Shown piece after piece: positions 8,931 through 18,130 of a stretch of DNA of 64,000 nt. Location: positions 372,001 to 436,000 of the forward strand of contig NZ_PCPS01000002.1 of assembly GCF_002975405.1 (NCBI RefSeq). The letters run 5' to 3'. The stretch's first letter is position 1. The number at the start of each line of letters is the position of its first letter. The stretch is from Arthrobacter sp. MYb229 (lineage in GTDB: Bacteria; Actinomycetota; Actinomycetes; Actinomycetales; Micrococcaceae). The translations under genes were made by a program, and so were the position numbers. The notes under the pieces are model-generated. The model was not told where the DNA came from. It searched no databases and saw only the letters and a list, made by a program, of their open reading frames with translations.

Positions 8931-10424
8931 ATGGTGAAGGGAAGCGGAGGAAAGTTGCTGGGCGACCTGCGGCTGGACCGAGCTGGAGACAGCCCGTTGC
9001 ATCGACAGATCTACACGCAGATCCGCACCATGATCCTCAGCGGACAGCTTCCCGGCGGCACGAGGCTCCCCTCTACCCGAACCCTGTGCACCGAGCTCAA
9101 TGTTTCCCGGATTACCTTGGTTAACGCGTTCCAGGCTCTGGCCAGCGAAGGATTCCTGCGTTCCAGAGCTGGCGATGGCACCTACGTGGGCGACGAATGG
9201 CACAACGACTTCAGCTTCTCACCGGTGTCTCGACGCCCCGAACTATCGGTGCGCGCAGGGCTGAGCACCTCAACCCGCGGCAGCGAGCTGCACAAGCAGG
9301 CGCTGACCTCCTGGAACCCGGAAGACTCCGAAACTTTCGTGGCCAGCCAAGTCGGGACCGACCTGTTCCCCGCCCGCACCTGGAAAACCCTGGTGGCTCG
9401 CCACAGCGAACGCCGCTCCATCGACATGCTCGGTTACGGCGAGCCGCTGGGTTACCTGCCCCTGCGCGAAGCGGTGGCCGAATACCTGCGCGATTCTCGG
9501 GGCATCACACCGGCGGCCGAACAGATCGTCATCACCACCGGCGCGCAGCAGGCGTTCAATGCGCTCATGCTGCTGATGACCGATCCAGGGGACCACGTCT
9601 GGATGGAGGACCCGGGACACATCGCCGCGGCCAAGGCGATGCTGGCAAACGGCTGCACCGTGCACGGCGTCCCTATTGATGAGCAGGGTGCGAACCTGGC
9701 CGCAACGGAAGACTTTCCGGCCGGTCGTCTCATGTTCCTGACTCCCGCCCGACAGCACCCCTTAGGTGTGCGCATGTCCCTGGCCCGTCGCATGGAGTGG
9801 ATCTCCTGGGCCAATGAGCGCAACAGTTGGATCATTGAGGATGACAGTGATAGCGAACTGCGCTATCGCGGGGCGCACTTGCCGCCGCTGTTCGGTCTGG
9901 ATCGCGGTGCGCACGTGGTGCATGTGGGATCGTTCAGCAAAGTCATGTTCCCTTCTATCAGGGTCGGCTACGCGGTGCTGCCAGAGGACCTGGTCCAGCC
10001 CTTCGGCGCCGCGATCTCCGTGACCGGTCGGAGTCCATCCACACTGATCCAGGCGGCCGCGGCCGACTTCCTGCGCGAGGGGCACCTGAACTCGCATATC
10101 CGACGCACCCGGAAAATCTACGAAACCCGGCAGGCGGCGTTGTTGGAAGAACTGCACCGGCAGGTGGATCCGTTCATCCATGCCAGCCCGGTGGACGCGG
10201 GGATGCATTTGATCGCCAAACTGCCGCCGGGAATCGACGATCAGCTTTTGGCAGCGCAGCTGGCCGACCGCGGGGTCTACACCTATGCACTGGGGGACTA
10301 CGTGCTGCAGCAGCCGGCTCCGCCGGCCCTGCTCATCGGCTTCGCGGCTACCGAGGCGCGGCATATGCCCGACGCCGTGGGCTACATGGTCCGCGCACTG
10401 CATCATATTGGCCATCGCTGGTAG
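8931..10424 (+). CDS. MocR-type (GntR/aminotransferase) transcriptional regulator
   Basis: This 497-aa protein combines an N-terminal winged helix GntR domain (about residues 12-80, with SPLHRQIYTQIRTMILSGQL and VSRITLVNAFQAL) and a C-terminal fold-type I aminotransferase domain. The expected PLP lysine is in VGSFSKVMFPSIRVGY. MocR/PdxR proteins use PLP as sensor and regulate vitamin B6, GABA, taurine or transport genes. The ATG follows a strong purine run, GGGGGGAGAAGG. It is in the same direction as the isomerase/MFS pair, with about 115 bases between, and may control them. Confidence 0.9.
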   Translation: MVKGSGGKLLGDLRLDRAGDSPLHRQIYTQIRTMILSGQLPGGTRLPSTRTLCTELNVSRITLVNAFQALASEGFLRSRAGDGTYVGDEWHNDFSFSPVSRRPELSVRAGLSTSTRGSELHKQALTSWNPEDSETFVASQVGTDLFPARTWKTLVARHSERRSIDMLGYGEPLGYLPLREAVAEYLRDSRGITPAAEQIVITTGAQQAFNALMLLMTDPGDHVWMEDPGHIAAAKAMLANGCTVHGVPIDEQGANLAATEDFPAGRLMFLTPARQHPLGVRMSLARRMEWISWANERNSWIIEDDSDSELRYRGAHLPPLFGLDRGAHVVHVGSFSKVMFPSIRVGYAVLPEDLVQPFGAAISVTGRSPSTLIQAAAADFLREGHLNSHIRRTRKIYETRQAALLEELHRQVDPFIHASPVDAGMHLIAKLPPGIDDQLLAAQLADRGVYTYALGDYVLQQPAPPALLIGFAATEARHMPDAVGYMVRALHHIGHRW

Positions 10425-10438
10425 TGCTGCCTCGCAGA

Positions 10439-10483
10439 GGCAGCCGCCTGCTCACCGGATTATCCGGTGAGCAGGCGGCTGCC
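10439..10483. terminator. Strong bidirectional terminator hairpin
   Basis: A perfect 21-bp inverted repeat (arms 10439-10459 and 10463-10483) closes on a 3-nt loop, TTA. It sits between the ends of two convergent genes, MocR and the ureohydrolase, and should stop transcription from both sides. No T run follows. Confidence 0.8.
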
Positions 10484-10499
10484 AGCATATTACTGCCCG

Positions 10500-11450
10500 T
10501 TACTTGTTCGCGGTCAGCAGCGACATCATTTCGAAGACCAGCGTGGCCGCGGCCAGCGAGGTGATGTCCGCGTGGTCATAGGCCGGAGCGACCTCCACCA
10601 CATCGGCGCCGACGATGTTCAGGGTTCCCAATCCGCGCAGGGTCTGCAGGATCTCGCGTGAGTGCATGCCTCCCATCTCGGGGGTGCCGGTGCCCGGCGC
10701 ATAGGCGGGATCGAGCACATCGATGTCGATTGACAGGTACACCGGGGTGTTGCCAATGCGGTCCTTGATGCGCTGCACGACCGCGGGGATGCCCATCGTG
10801 TCGATGTCCGAGCAACGGATGATCTGGAACCCGAACTCGTGGTCGCGGATGAAGTCGTCCTTGTCGTACACCGGACCGCGGATGCCCACATGCATGGAGC
10901 GCTCCTCGACCAGCAGCCCCTCTTCGAAGGCCCTCCGGAACATTGTGCCGTGGGTGATCTCCTCGCCGAAGTACGTGTCCCAGGTGTCCAGATGTGCATC
11001 GAAGTGCAGCAGGGCCACCGGCCCGTGCACCGCCGCGGTCGCGCGGATCATCGGCAGGGCAATGGTGTGGTCGCCGCCGATGGCGATCACGGTCTTGTCC
11101 TTGGCAACCAGGCGGGTGGCCTGCTCCTGGATCTGCTGCACGGCCAGCGCGTTGTCATAGGGGGTGCAGGACAAATCCCCGGCATCCACGAACTGCGCGG
11201 ACTGGACCGCGGTGGTCTGCAGTTCGGGGTGGAATCCCGGGCGCAGCAGGCGCGAGGCCTCGCGGACGTTGGAGGGGCCGAAGCGGGCTCCCGGGCGGAA
11301 CGAGGTTCCGCCGTCGAAGGGTACGCCGACGATTGCGACGTCGTAGTCCGGCACTGATCCAAGCTGTGGCAGGCGGGCGAAGGTGCCCAGGCCTGCGTAG
11401 CGTGGCACCTCGGTGGCGGGCACGGGGCCGACGGGGACGAAATCAACCAT
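10500..11450 (-). CDS. Agmatinase/guanidinobutyrase-type ureohydrolase
   Basis: Members of this arginase-fold family hydrolyse guanidino compounds (agmatine, 4-guanidinobutyrate) to urea and an amine using two Mn ions. The metal motifs are all present in the 316-aa protein: IGGDHTIALP (about 120), LLHFDAHLDTWD (about 145) and SIDIDVLDPAYAPGTGTPE (about 230). The ATG has AAGGAG eight bases before it. It is the last gene of an apparent operon with aldehyde and alcohol dehydrogenases and an NCS1 permease. Aldehyde dehydrogenase plus ureohydrolase fits oxidation of 4-guanidinobutyraldehyde followed by urea release to GABA. Plain agmatinase remains possible; sequence alone does not separate them. 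Confidence 0.88.
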   Translation of the reverse strand: MVDFVPVGPVPATEVPRYAGLGTFARLPQLGSVPDYDVAIVGVPFDGGTSFRPGARFGPSNVREASRLLRPGFHPELQTTAVQSAQFVDAGDLSCTPYDNALAVQQIQEQATRLVAKDKTVIAIGGDHTIALPMIRATAAVHGPVALLHFDAHLDTWDTYFGEEITHGTMFRRAFEEGLLVEERSMHVGIRGPVYDKDDFIRDHEFGFQIIRCSDIDTMGIPAVVQRIKDRIGNTPVYLSIDIDVLDPAYAPGTGTPEMGGMHSREILQTLRGLGTLNIVGADVVEVAPAYDHADITSLAAATLVFEMMSLLTANK

Positions 11451-11480
11451 GATGGTTCTCCTTGGAATTCTTTGCGCAGC

Positions 11481-13025
11481 CTATGGAAGGGTGATCCACA
11501 CGGTTTTGGTTTCGGTGACGTAGTCCAGCTGTTCCGCGCCCAGATCGCGGCCGAAGCCGGATTTCTTGTAGCCGCCGAACGGCATGGCCGCGTCGATGGA
11601 GCTCTGCGCGTTGACGTAGACGGAACCGGCCTTCAGATCCTTGGATAACTGGTGCACGCGGTTCAGGGACTGTGAGTAAATGGTGGCGGCCAGGCCGTAA
11701 TCGCTGTCGTTGGCCAGGGCCAGCGCCTCCTGTTCGGTGGAGAATCGCTGGGCCACCAGAACCGGGCCGAAGATCTCCTCGCGCACCACGACCATTTGGT
11801 TGGTGCAGTCTCCGAAGATCACCGGCGCCACGTAGTTGGTGGCGCCGTCGTCGATTGGGCCGCCGCACAATAGCTTGGCGCCTTCCTCCACACCGGCTCT
11901 GATCAGGTCGGTCACCGAACGGTACTGGGCCTCGGAGACCAGTGGGCCGATGGTGGCTTCCGGATCCAGGCCCGGGCCCAGTTTCCATGATTTGGCGTTG
12001 ACAACCAGCTTGTCCATGAACTCGTCGTAGATCGAGCTCTGCACGTACAAGCGCGAACCGGCGTCGCAGATCTGCCCGGCGTTGAAGAAAATGCCAAAGG
12101 CGACTTCTTCCACGGCCTTGTCCAGATCGCAGTCCTCGAAGACCAGGACCGCGGACTTGCCGCCCAGTTCCAGGGTCATACGGGTCATGTTCTCCAGGGC
12201 CGCATGGCCCACCGACATCCCGGTTTTGGTAGATCCGGTGAAGGTGATCTTGTCGATGCCCCGATGCGCGGCCAGCGCCGCGCCCACGGTGGAGCCCTTA
12301 CCGGTGAGGATGTTGATGACCCCTGCCGGGATGCCGGCCTCCAGCGCCAATTCGGCGAAGCGCAGGGTGGTCAGCGAGGTGACCTCGGGCGGCTTGACGA
12401 CTGTGGTGCAGCCGGCCGCCAGGGCCGCGCCCAGCTTCCAGGCCAAGGTCTGCAACGGGAAATTCCACGGCACGATGACGCCGATGACGCCGACCGGTTC
12501 CTTGCGGGTATAGGCAACGTAGTTGCCTTCGAGTCCTGCTGGCTCGCCGCTGCGGCCGGAGATCTTCGAGGCCCAGCCTGCGAAGTAGCGGTAGGTATCG
12601 ATGGTGCCCTGGATGTCCATCTCGGCCTCGGCGAGAGGCTTGCCCACGTCGATGGATTCCAGGATGGCCAGCTCCTGGAAATGCGCTTCGATCAGGTCCG
12701 CCAAGCGGTGCAGCATGCGTTCGCGGGCCAACGGGGTCTGCGTAGCCCACCCACCGGATTCGAAGGCGCAGCGGGCCGCCGCGACGGCTTCCTCCAGGTC
12801 CTCGACGGTGGCGCTAGCAAGGGTGGAGACCTGCTGGCCGGTGGAGGGCTCGATGACCGCCACGGTGGCGCCGTCGGAGGCCGGCCGCCAGACGTTGTTG
12901 ATGAACAGCTCGTGCTGGCGACCCAGGAATTCCTGGACGCCGGCGGGTACGTTGTAGGCGGCCAGGTAGGCCTGCGGGTTCTCGAAGGTCTTCATTGCTG
13001 CCTCGGTATTGATTGGCGAAGTCAT
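11481..13025 (-). CDS. NAD(P)-dependent aldehyde dehydrogenase
   Basis: This 514-aa protein is a typical aldehyde dehydrogenase: PWNFPLQTLAWKLGAALAAG in the NAD-binding part, catalytic Glu in TLELGGKSAVLVFE, catalytic Cys in FNAGQICDAGSRLYVQ, and a conserved EEIFGPVL near the end. ATG was chosen over an upstream TTG because GGAG lies six bases ahead of it. It sits 30 bases upstream of the ureohydrolase in the same operon. Aminoaldehydes or guanidinobutyraldehyde are plausible substrates from context; the family alone does not fix this. Confidence 0.92.
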   Translation of the reverse strand: MTSPINTEAAMKTFENPQAYLAAYNVPAGVQEFLGRQHELFINNVWRPASDGATVAVIEPSTGQQVSTLASATVEDLEEAVAAARCAFESGGWATQTPLARERMLHRLADLIEAHFQELAILESIDVGKPLAEAEMDIQGTIDTYRYFAGWASKISGRSGEPAGLEGNYVAYTRKEPVGVIGVIVPWNFPLQTLAWKLGAALAAGCTTVVKPPEVTSLTTLRFAELALEAGIPAGVINILTGKGSTVGAALAAHRGIDKITFTGSTKTGMSVGHAALENMTRMTLELGGKSAVLVFEDCDLDKAVEEVAFGIFFNAGQICDAGSRLYVQSSIYDEFMDKLVVNAKSWKLGPGLDPEATIGPLVSEAQYRSVTDLIRAGVEEGAKLLCGGPIDDGATNYVAPVIFGDCTNQMVVVREEIFGPVLVAQRFSTEQEALALANDSDYGLAATIYSQSLNRVHQLSKDLKAGSVYVNAQSSIDAAMPFGGYKKSGFGRDLGAEQLDYVTETKTVWITLP

Positions 13026-13058
13026 GGTCTGCTCCAAAGGATTCGTGCTCGAAGAGCT

Positions 13059-14072
13059 CTAGTAGTTGACGACGAGGCGGCCTTCGGCCTGCCCCCGGTC
13101 CAGGGCCTGGAAGGCATCGTTGATCTCGGCGAAGGGGAGGGTCTTGATCGTGGACCTGATCTTGCCCTCCTTGGCGAGGGCGAGAACCTGGTCGCGCTCC
13201 AGCCGGGTGCCGTCGGCGCTGCCGATGATCGTGATGCCCAGATCGATGATTTCTGCCGCGGCGAAGCTGAACGGCTTATTGGGCAGTGCCACCTGGATGA
13301 AACGAGCGGTCGGTGCGGCCAGATCGAACATGCTGCGGAAGACCTGAGGGGAGGGGGCGAAGCTCAGGCAGGCGTCGGCGCCGCCCAGGGCCTGGATAGC
13401 CGCCACCGCGTCATCGCCCGGGATGTAGGCGGCGTAGGCGCCCAGTTCCTTGGCGGTTTCGAGCTTGGCGGGATCCAGGTCGATGCCGATCACCTTGGCG
13501 CCGTACAGGGCCGCGCACTGAATGGCGTACTGGCCCAGGCCGCCCAGACCGAAGACCACCGCGACGGACCCCGGCTCCAGCTGGGCCTTGCGGACCGCGC
13601 TGTAGGCGGTGACGCCTGCGCAGAGCAGCGGTGCGGCATCCGCGGAGGAGAGTTCTTCCGGGATCAGCGAGACCCAGGCGGCCGGGGCGATGACATACTC
13701 GGAAAAGCAGCCATCTACATGGACTCCGGTGGCCTTCGAATCGCGGCAGTAGGTTTCCAGGCCGCGGCGGCATTCGCGGCAGCTGCCGCAGGCCTCGTAG
13801 ACGAACCCGACGCCCACCCGGGCACCGAGGGCAAGGTCTGCGCCTTCGCCCCGGACGGCCACGGTGCCCACGCCTTCGTGGCCCAGGATCGCCGGCTTCT
13901 CGCGAGGTAGTTCGTCTTCGCCCTTCCAGAAATGCACGTCGGTGTGGCAGACGCCGCAGCTTTCCATCTTGATCAGCACTTCGCCCTTGCCCGGGGTCGG
14001 GATCCGGGTCTGGCGAAGGTCGAGCGGGGCGTTGTCTTCGGTGTAGAAGGCGGCAAGCATGGTATTGGTCAT
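13059..14072 (-). CDS. Zinc-dependent alcohol dehydrogenase (AdhP-like MDR family)
   Basis: The 337-aa medium-chain dehydrogenase has the catalytic zinc site (CGVCHTDVHFWKG with GHEGVGTV), the structural zinc lobe with four Cys (EACGSCRECRRGLETYC) and a Rossmann NAD motif (VFGLGGLGQYAIQ). It oxidises primary alcohols or reduces aldehydes in relatives. Start: ATG with GGAG nine bases upstream. Placed between the permease and the aldehyde dehydrogenase, it suggests an amino alcohol or alcohol intermediate oxidised in two steps, or an aldehyde overflow reaction. Confidence 0.92.
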   Translation of the reverse strand: MTNTMLAAFYTEDNAPLDLRQTRIPTPGKGEVLIKMESCGVCHTDVHFWKGEDELPREKPAILGHEGVGTVAVRGEGADLALGARVGVGFVYEACGSCRECRRGLETYCRDSKATGVHVDGCFSEYVIAPAAWVSLIPEELSSADAAPLLCAGVTAYSAVRKAQLEPGSVAVVFGLGGLGQYAIQCAALYGAKVIGIDLDPAKLETAKELGAYAAYIPGDDAVAAIQALGGADACLSFAPSPQVFRSMFDLAAPTARFIQVALPNKPFSFAAAEIIDLGITIIGSADGTRLERDQVLALAKEGKIRSTIKTLPFAEINDAFQALDRGQAEGRLVVNY

Positions 14073-14085
14073 TGCGGTTCAGCTC

Positions 14086-15519
14086 CTATTTAGTGGTAGT
14101 TGAAGTGGTCGAATCGGAGGTGTACGCACCCAGTCCGCGGGGCAGGATGAAGAGTCTTGAAGCGATCCAGTACACGCTGCCGGCCGCGGCGGCGGCCAGC
14201 AGCGAAGCGGTGGTGTAGCGGAACCATTCGCTGTGCTCGAAGGAATACGGGTTGAAGGTCACCGTGAAGACGGCGGCTCCGATGGCGAAGGCCGACATCG
14301 CTGCGATGTTGAACCCGCCGGTGAAGTAGTAGCGCGAGGCCTTGCCTTCGATGAACAGGTCCTTCAGCGCCACGTGCGTGCGGCGCAGAATGAAGTAGTC
14401 CACGATCATGATGCCGGTCAGGGCGCTATACAGCGCCGCGGTCCAGACTAGGAAGACCATGAATCCGTCGTAGAGTCCGGGAAGGACGAACAGGACGACG
14501 GCAGGGACCAGACAGAATCCTGCCACCAGCTGTTCCCAGCTGAATCTCCTGAGCAGCGTGTCGAACATCTGCCGTAATCCGACCACTGCGGTGTACAGGA
14601 TATTGGCCATGCTCGTCACGTTGGCAAAAGCGACGAAGAGCAGGACGATCACGCTGAGCCACAAACCGCCGGACTCGGTCATCCACTGCGTGGGGTCCGC
14701 GCTGCCGAACTTGATGGCGCCGACCAGGCCCACCGCTTCGCCAAGCGAGGCCGCTGCGCCGATTCCGATCAGGTTTGGCCAGAACGCCACGCGCTCGTTT
14801 TTGGTGATGCGGGACAGGTTGCCCAGATACGGCCACCATGAGAAGCCTGCGGCGATGTTGATTTCCACGGCGATCATGAAGTTCACGGCGTTCGAATCGA
14901 ACGGCTGACTCAGTGCCGGAAGGGACAGGAGCTCGGCGAGGCTGGAATCCTTCAGGAAGATGTAGATCATCACGCCCATCACCAGGAACAGGGCCGGGGC
15001 GACTATGGTGTTGAAGACCTTGATGGAGGTGGGGCCCTTGGCCACGACGAATGCGGTGATGGCAATGGCAACCAGGGTGATCGCGTAGATATGCCAGCCG
15101 GTTGGCTCCGGTTCGCGTTGCAGCACCACGGAGACGGCCGAGTCGATGGAACGGCCGAACATGATGCCCAGCACGACCAGCCAGCCGACGGTGAGCAGGA
15201 TCATGGCAACGATGTAGATCAGCCGGCTGCCGTGGTGTCCGAAGACGCTGCGCATGAACGTGTATTGCTCGGTGCCGTACTTGCCTGCGCTGACCGAGAC
15301 CGCCAGTCCGACGAGCAGCACTCCTAGAACGTTGCCAAGAACGATTGCCGACAAGCCTTGCTTAACATCGACCACCAGCGCCAGTGACCCACCGATCAGG
15401 AAACCCCAGGTGGCAATGGCAAGTGCAGCGTTGGCCCAGGTGTATTCCCAGAAGCCCCAGAGGCGCTTGCTCGGCGGGAGCGGTGCCCTGCCGCGTTCTG
15501 CTTCGATGGCGTAATCCAT
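14086..15519 (-). CDS. NCS1-family permease (cytosine/purine/allantoin type)
   Basis: This 477-aa protein has about 12 hydrophobic helices and the start typical of NCS1 carriers (RLWGFWEYTWANAALAIATW). Later segments such as GFSWWPYLGNLSRITKNERV and ALTGIMIVDYFILRR also match the family. NCS1 members import nucleobases, allantoin, hydantoins, thiamine or related nitrogen compounds with Na+ or H+. It leads the dehydrogenase/ureohydrolase genes in the same direction with 13 bases to the next gene, so it probably takes up the pathway's nitrogen-containing substrate. The Ser/Thr-rich tail (SDSTTSTTTK) is unusual. Confidence 0.9.
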   Translation of the reverse strand: MDYAIEAERGRAPLPPSKRLWGFWEYTWANAALAIATWGFLIGGSLALVVDVKQGLSAIVLGNVLGVLLVGLAVSVSAGKYGTEQYTFMRSVFGHHGSRLIYIVAMILLTVGWLVVLGIMFGRSIDSAVSVVLQREPEPTGWHIYAITLVAIAITAFVVAKGPTSIKVFNTIVAPALFLVMGVMIYIFLKDSSLAELLSLPALSQPFDSNAVNFMIAVEINIAAGFSWWPYLGNLSRITKNERVAFWPNLIGIGAAASLGEAVGLVGAIKFGSADPTQWMTESGGLWLSVIVLLFVAFANVTSMANILYTAVVGLRQMFDTLLRRFSWEQLVAGFCLVPAVVLFVLPGLYDGFMVFLVWTAALYSALTGIMIVDYFILRRTHVALKDLFIEGKASRYYFTGGFNIAAMSAFAIGAAVFTVTFNPYSFEHSEWFRYTTASLLAAAAAGSVYWIASRLFILPRGLGAYTSDSTTSTTTK

Positions 15520-15571
15520 GTGAATTCGCTTTCAGGAGGGTCCGGAATTCTCAGAATTTCCGGGCGAGAGG

Positions 15572-15760
15572 CTATTGGAGTGCGAGGGTCAAGACGTAGG
15601 CAATGGCGAGAAGGAGTCCGACGACGAGGTATTCGCCGCGGGAGAGCTGCCCATTTTGATGCGTTGCTTCATGCGCTGCGAAGTCTTCGCACACGTGACT
15701 TCGTTCGGTGAGGAAGGCCTGCTCGTCGGGGGTGGCGTCGTGTGAGCTTGCAGTGTTCAT
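15572..15760 (-). CDS. Small single-helix membrane protein ahead of the NCS1 permease
   Basis: A 62-aa protein begins MNTASSHDATPDEQAFLTER, has an acidic, His-containing soluble N-terminus and one C-terminal helix (YLVVGLLLAIAYVLTLALQ). It is the first gene in the apparent operon, 52 bases before the permease. A three-residue longer GTG form is possible; neither start has a clear binding site. I do not recognise a family. Size and position suggest a permease accessory subunit, like the tiny protein ahead of the symporter at 3.5 kb. Confidence 0.6.
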   Translation of the reverse strand: MNTASSHDATPDEQAFLTERSHVCEDFAAHEATHQNGQLSRGEYLVVGLLLAIAYVLTLALQ

Positions 15761-15991
15761 GGCGACCACTTCTGTGTAGATTTTCGAGTTGCTGCTTGAA
15801 GGCCCGGTGTGGTGAATCGAGCCGGACGGCGGCTCATCCGTTGAGGGTTTCCTCTGGTGGCCGCGTACTTTGATATTCCATAAATCCGGGTATGACGTGA
15901 TGTATTCGGTCGTTTCGGACTTGTATCCATCTTCCGGCCAGGATGTGATCCGGGCAACAGGTGAACTGTAATCACTTGGCGGAGCGCGGTG

Positions 15992-16004
15992 TTACACTCT
16001 GTAA
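15992..16004 (+). promoter_or_regulatory. TTACA-CTC-TGTAA palindrome at the PucR start codon
   Basis: The 5-3-5 palindrome ends directly at the ATG of the second PucR gene. Its TACACT resembles a -10 element only six bases from the ATG, which would give a leaderless mRNA. It could also be an autoregulatory operator. Both readings are inferences. The rest of this 240-bp divergent region shows no other clear element. Confidence 0.35.
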
Positions 16005-17579
16005 ATGCCCTTGACGATCCGCCAATTTCTTCAGAACCCGGCGTTCAACAGATCGCGTCCCCACATCCTCGGTGACGGGACACGATTGGACGATGACGTG
16101 CGCGGAATCCACATCGCCGAATCCGCGGATCTGGCAGGACTCATCGAGGGCGGGGAGCTGATCCTGTGCTCGGGATTGGGGTTGAGTCAATCCGTTGAAC
16201 AGGCAGCCGCGTTCCTCGACGAGCTCCATCGCTCCGGGGCCAGCGGAGTGGTCTTCTCCTTCTTGGCCGACGAGGCCCCGGTCAAGGCGGCACTTCGCAC
16301 GGCGGCTACTTCCATGAGCTTCCCCGTGGTCTTGCTCGATGACCGCGCGCGTTTCATCGAAATCATCGAAGCCTATAATGAGATTTCGCGATCCGCGATG
16401 GTGGTTTCCGGCCCCGACGCGGTGGCGGATTTTCTGAGTTCTCCGGTCGCCGAACAGCTTTCGGCTCTTGATCTGCTCCGCACCGCGGCGGACCTGCTTG
16501 ATAGGCCGCTGATCCTGGAAGACGAGCTGTCGGTAGTCCTGTTCCAGCGCGGTTTAGGCATGGAGCAGATGTCCCTTTATGCGCAGTCTCGCCAGCGAGC
16601 ATGGGGGTTGGAGCAAGGCCGTTTTGAGCTGGCCGGCGAGCAGTGGGTGCACAATCCAGTATTCGTCGATGGCCGGAGGGTCGGACGCATCGTCTGCCCG
16701 TTGTGGCGCGAGTCGGCAGGATTCGCGGTCATCCTGGATCGGCTTTCCCGAATTCTCGGGCAAAAGCTGAGCGGAGACCTTGACCGGCTGCACCTGCTGC
16801 GCCAGGAATTCTTGGCTGATGCCATTGCGGATCTGCGGACCAATCAAACCGTAACGGAACAAGGCGCATGGCTGCGCCTGCGCCTTTTCGGGGTCACAGA
16901 TGTGCTGGAGCTGATTCCCGCGGTGTTGTGCATTGCTTCGGGCGCAGACGAAGAAAATGATCTCAGTTCGCTGATTCGCAGATTGCGGATCGCCTTCGAG
17001 GATTTCCCGGTCCCGGTGATTGTGCGCAATGGACTAGGCGACGAATCGGAAGCCGTTGGAATGATGTTCTGCTTGGCTTCTCATGAACACCCCGAGGTGC
17101 TGCTGCAAAGAGCTTACCGGCTCGTTGAATCAGAAATTGGCCATCGGCAATGGAGTATGGGAATTGCCGGAAGCTTCGAATCATTGAAGCGGGCCGCGAC
17201 GGACGGACTGCTCGAAGCCTATCGAGTGGCGCGCGGGGCATTGAGCATGGTGGTGCGCAAGCCCAAGTACTACCTGGCGCACGATCTGGGGTTCCGCTGG
17301 ATACTTCAGACGCTCGTGAGCACCCCCGAGGGCGCAGCTTTCGTTCGGGATCAGCTTGGTCCTTTGAAAGAGGAGCCGGAGCTGCTGGCGATTCTGGAGG
17401 CATATCTGGGCGCCACGGGAAATATCGCGGAACTGTCGAGGTCGGTGCACCTTAGCCGCCCCAGCGTCTACGCGCGGCTTCGGCGGTTGCACGAGGAGTT
17501 CGGCATCGACGTGGAGAATGCGGACACGCGCACTTCCTTGCATATGGCTTTGGCGTTGTATCGGCTGGAGGGCCTGTAA
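16005..17579 (+). CDS. PucR-family transcriptional regulator (ureohydrolase/NCS1 locus)
   Basis: The 524-aa protein opens with a PucR sensory domain (about residues 5-140; LIEGGELILCSGLGL) and ends with a helix-turn-helix (about 455-520; NIAELSRSVHLSRPSVYARL). It is divergent from the NCS1 permease/dehydrogenase/ureohydrolase operon and separated from it by only about 240 bp. Control of that operon in response to its nitrogen substrate is therefore likely. It is distinct in sequence from the PucR protein at 1.7 kb. The effector is unknown. Confidence 0.85.
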   Translation: MPLTIRQFLQNPAFNRSRPHILGDGTRLDDDVRGIHIAESADLAGLIEGGELILCSGLGLSQSVEQAAAFLDELHRSGASGVVFSFLADEAPVKAALRTAATSMSFPVVLLDDRARFIEIIEAYNEISRSAMVVSGPDAVADFLSSPVAEQLSALDLLRTAADLLDRPLILEDELSVVLFQRGLGMEQMSLYAQSRQRAWGLEQGRFELAGEQWVHNPVFVDGRRVGRIVCPLWRESAGFAVILDRLSRILGQKLSGDLDRLHLLRQEFLADAIADLRTNQTVTEQGAWLRLRLFGVTDVLELIPAVLCIASGADEENDLSSLIRRLRIAFEDFPVPVIVRNGLGDESEAVGMMFCLASHEHPEVLLQRAYRLVESEIGHRQWSMGIAGSFESLKRAATDGLLEAYRVARGALSMVVRKPKYYLAHDLGFRWILQTLVSTPEGAAFVRDQLGPLKEEPELLAILEAYLGATGNIAELSRSVHLSRPSVYARLRRLHEEFGIDVENADTRTSLHMALALYRLEGL

Positions 17580-17682
17580 TCCATGCGCGCATTGAATTCT
17601 CAGTCCCTCGAAGCCCCGGCGTTCCTGCCGCATTTGCCGAAAGGGAATCGAGCCTGACCAGGCTGGCACCGGGACCCGGGGC

Positions 17683-17748
17683 CTGCCTGCATGACCTGTT
17701 GTTTCGCGCTCGCACGGAGAACAGGCGGGCGAGATCGATGCGGTCTCG
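17683..17748 (+). pseudogene. purU-like fragment
   Basis: About 65 bases align with purU bases 1016-1077. The first 21 are identical; the remainder is similar with small gaps. They encode CLHDLLFRAR, the start of the PurU catalytic domain, then lose frame. This is a scrap of a second purU-type gene. It marks the left end of a stretch of broken genes. Confidence 0.6.
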
Positions 17749-17776
17749 CAGTTCTCCCGGACCGTCGGTTTCCCGA

Positions 17777-18130
17777 CTAGCCCGCGCCCCCGGCCAATGC
17801 GCGGCGGAAGATCTTCGCGACTACTTCCCGGTCGGGTATCTGATCGGACAGGACCAACTGCAGCTGCAGGCCGCACAATGCCACGCCCAGCATCTTGCCG
17901 GTGATCTCATCGGAGCGGTGGCACAGGACCCGGGTCAATCCGAGGTCCCAATCCGCGGCGGCCTTGCGCAGTGCCAGCCTGGTGTAGGCCAGGGCATAGA
18001 GGTGCGACTCGAAGACGGCGGCGGTGCTGTTCTCGCCCAAAAGGTCCATGACATATCCGGTGAGCGCTTCTGCCATATCCGCGTCGTCCGGCAATCGGCC
18101 TGCCCACTGCTGGAGCTCTTCCACGCCGCG
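17777..18130 (-). pseudogene. TetR-family regulator, C-terminal fragment
   Basis: The last ~115 codons look like the ligand-binding half of a TetR-type regulator (AEALTGYVMDLLGENSTAAV, HLYALAYTRLALRKAAADWD and VVAKIFRRALAGGAG, ending in TAG). No N-terminal helix-turn-helix is present. Upstream in this frame the translation becomes the mirror of the IS4 remnant. The gene was evidently cut by whatever left the transposase fragment beside it. Confidence 0.55.

Noticed and set aside
12204-13910. 568-codon open frame on the plus strand
   Set aside because: It runs opposite the aldehyde and alcohol dehydrogenases, both with catalytic residues intact.
15520-16004. Guanidine-type riboswitch ahead of the NCS1/ureohydrolase operon
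   Set aside because: I looked because of the guanidino context but saw no recognisable conserved core, and the small gene occupies much of the leader.
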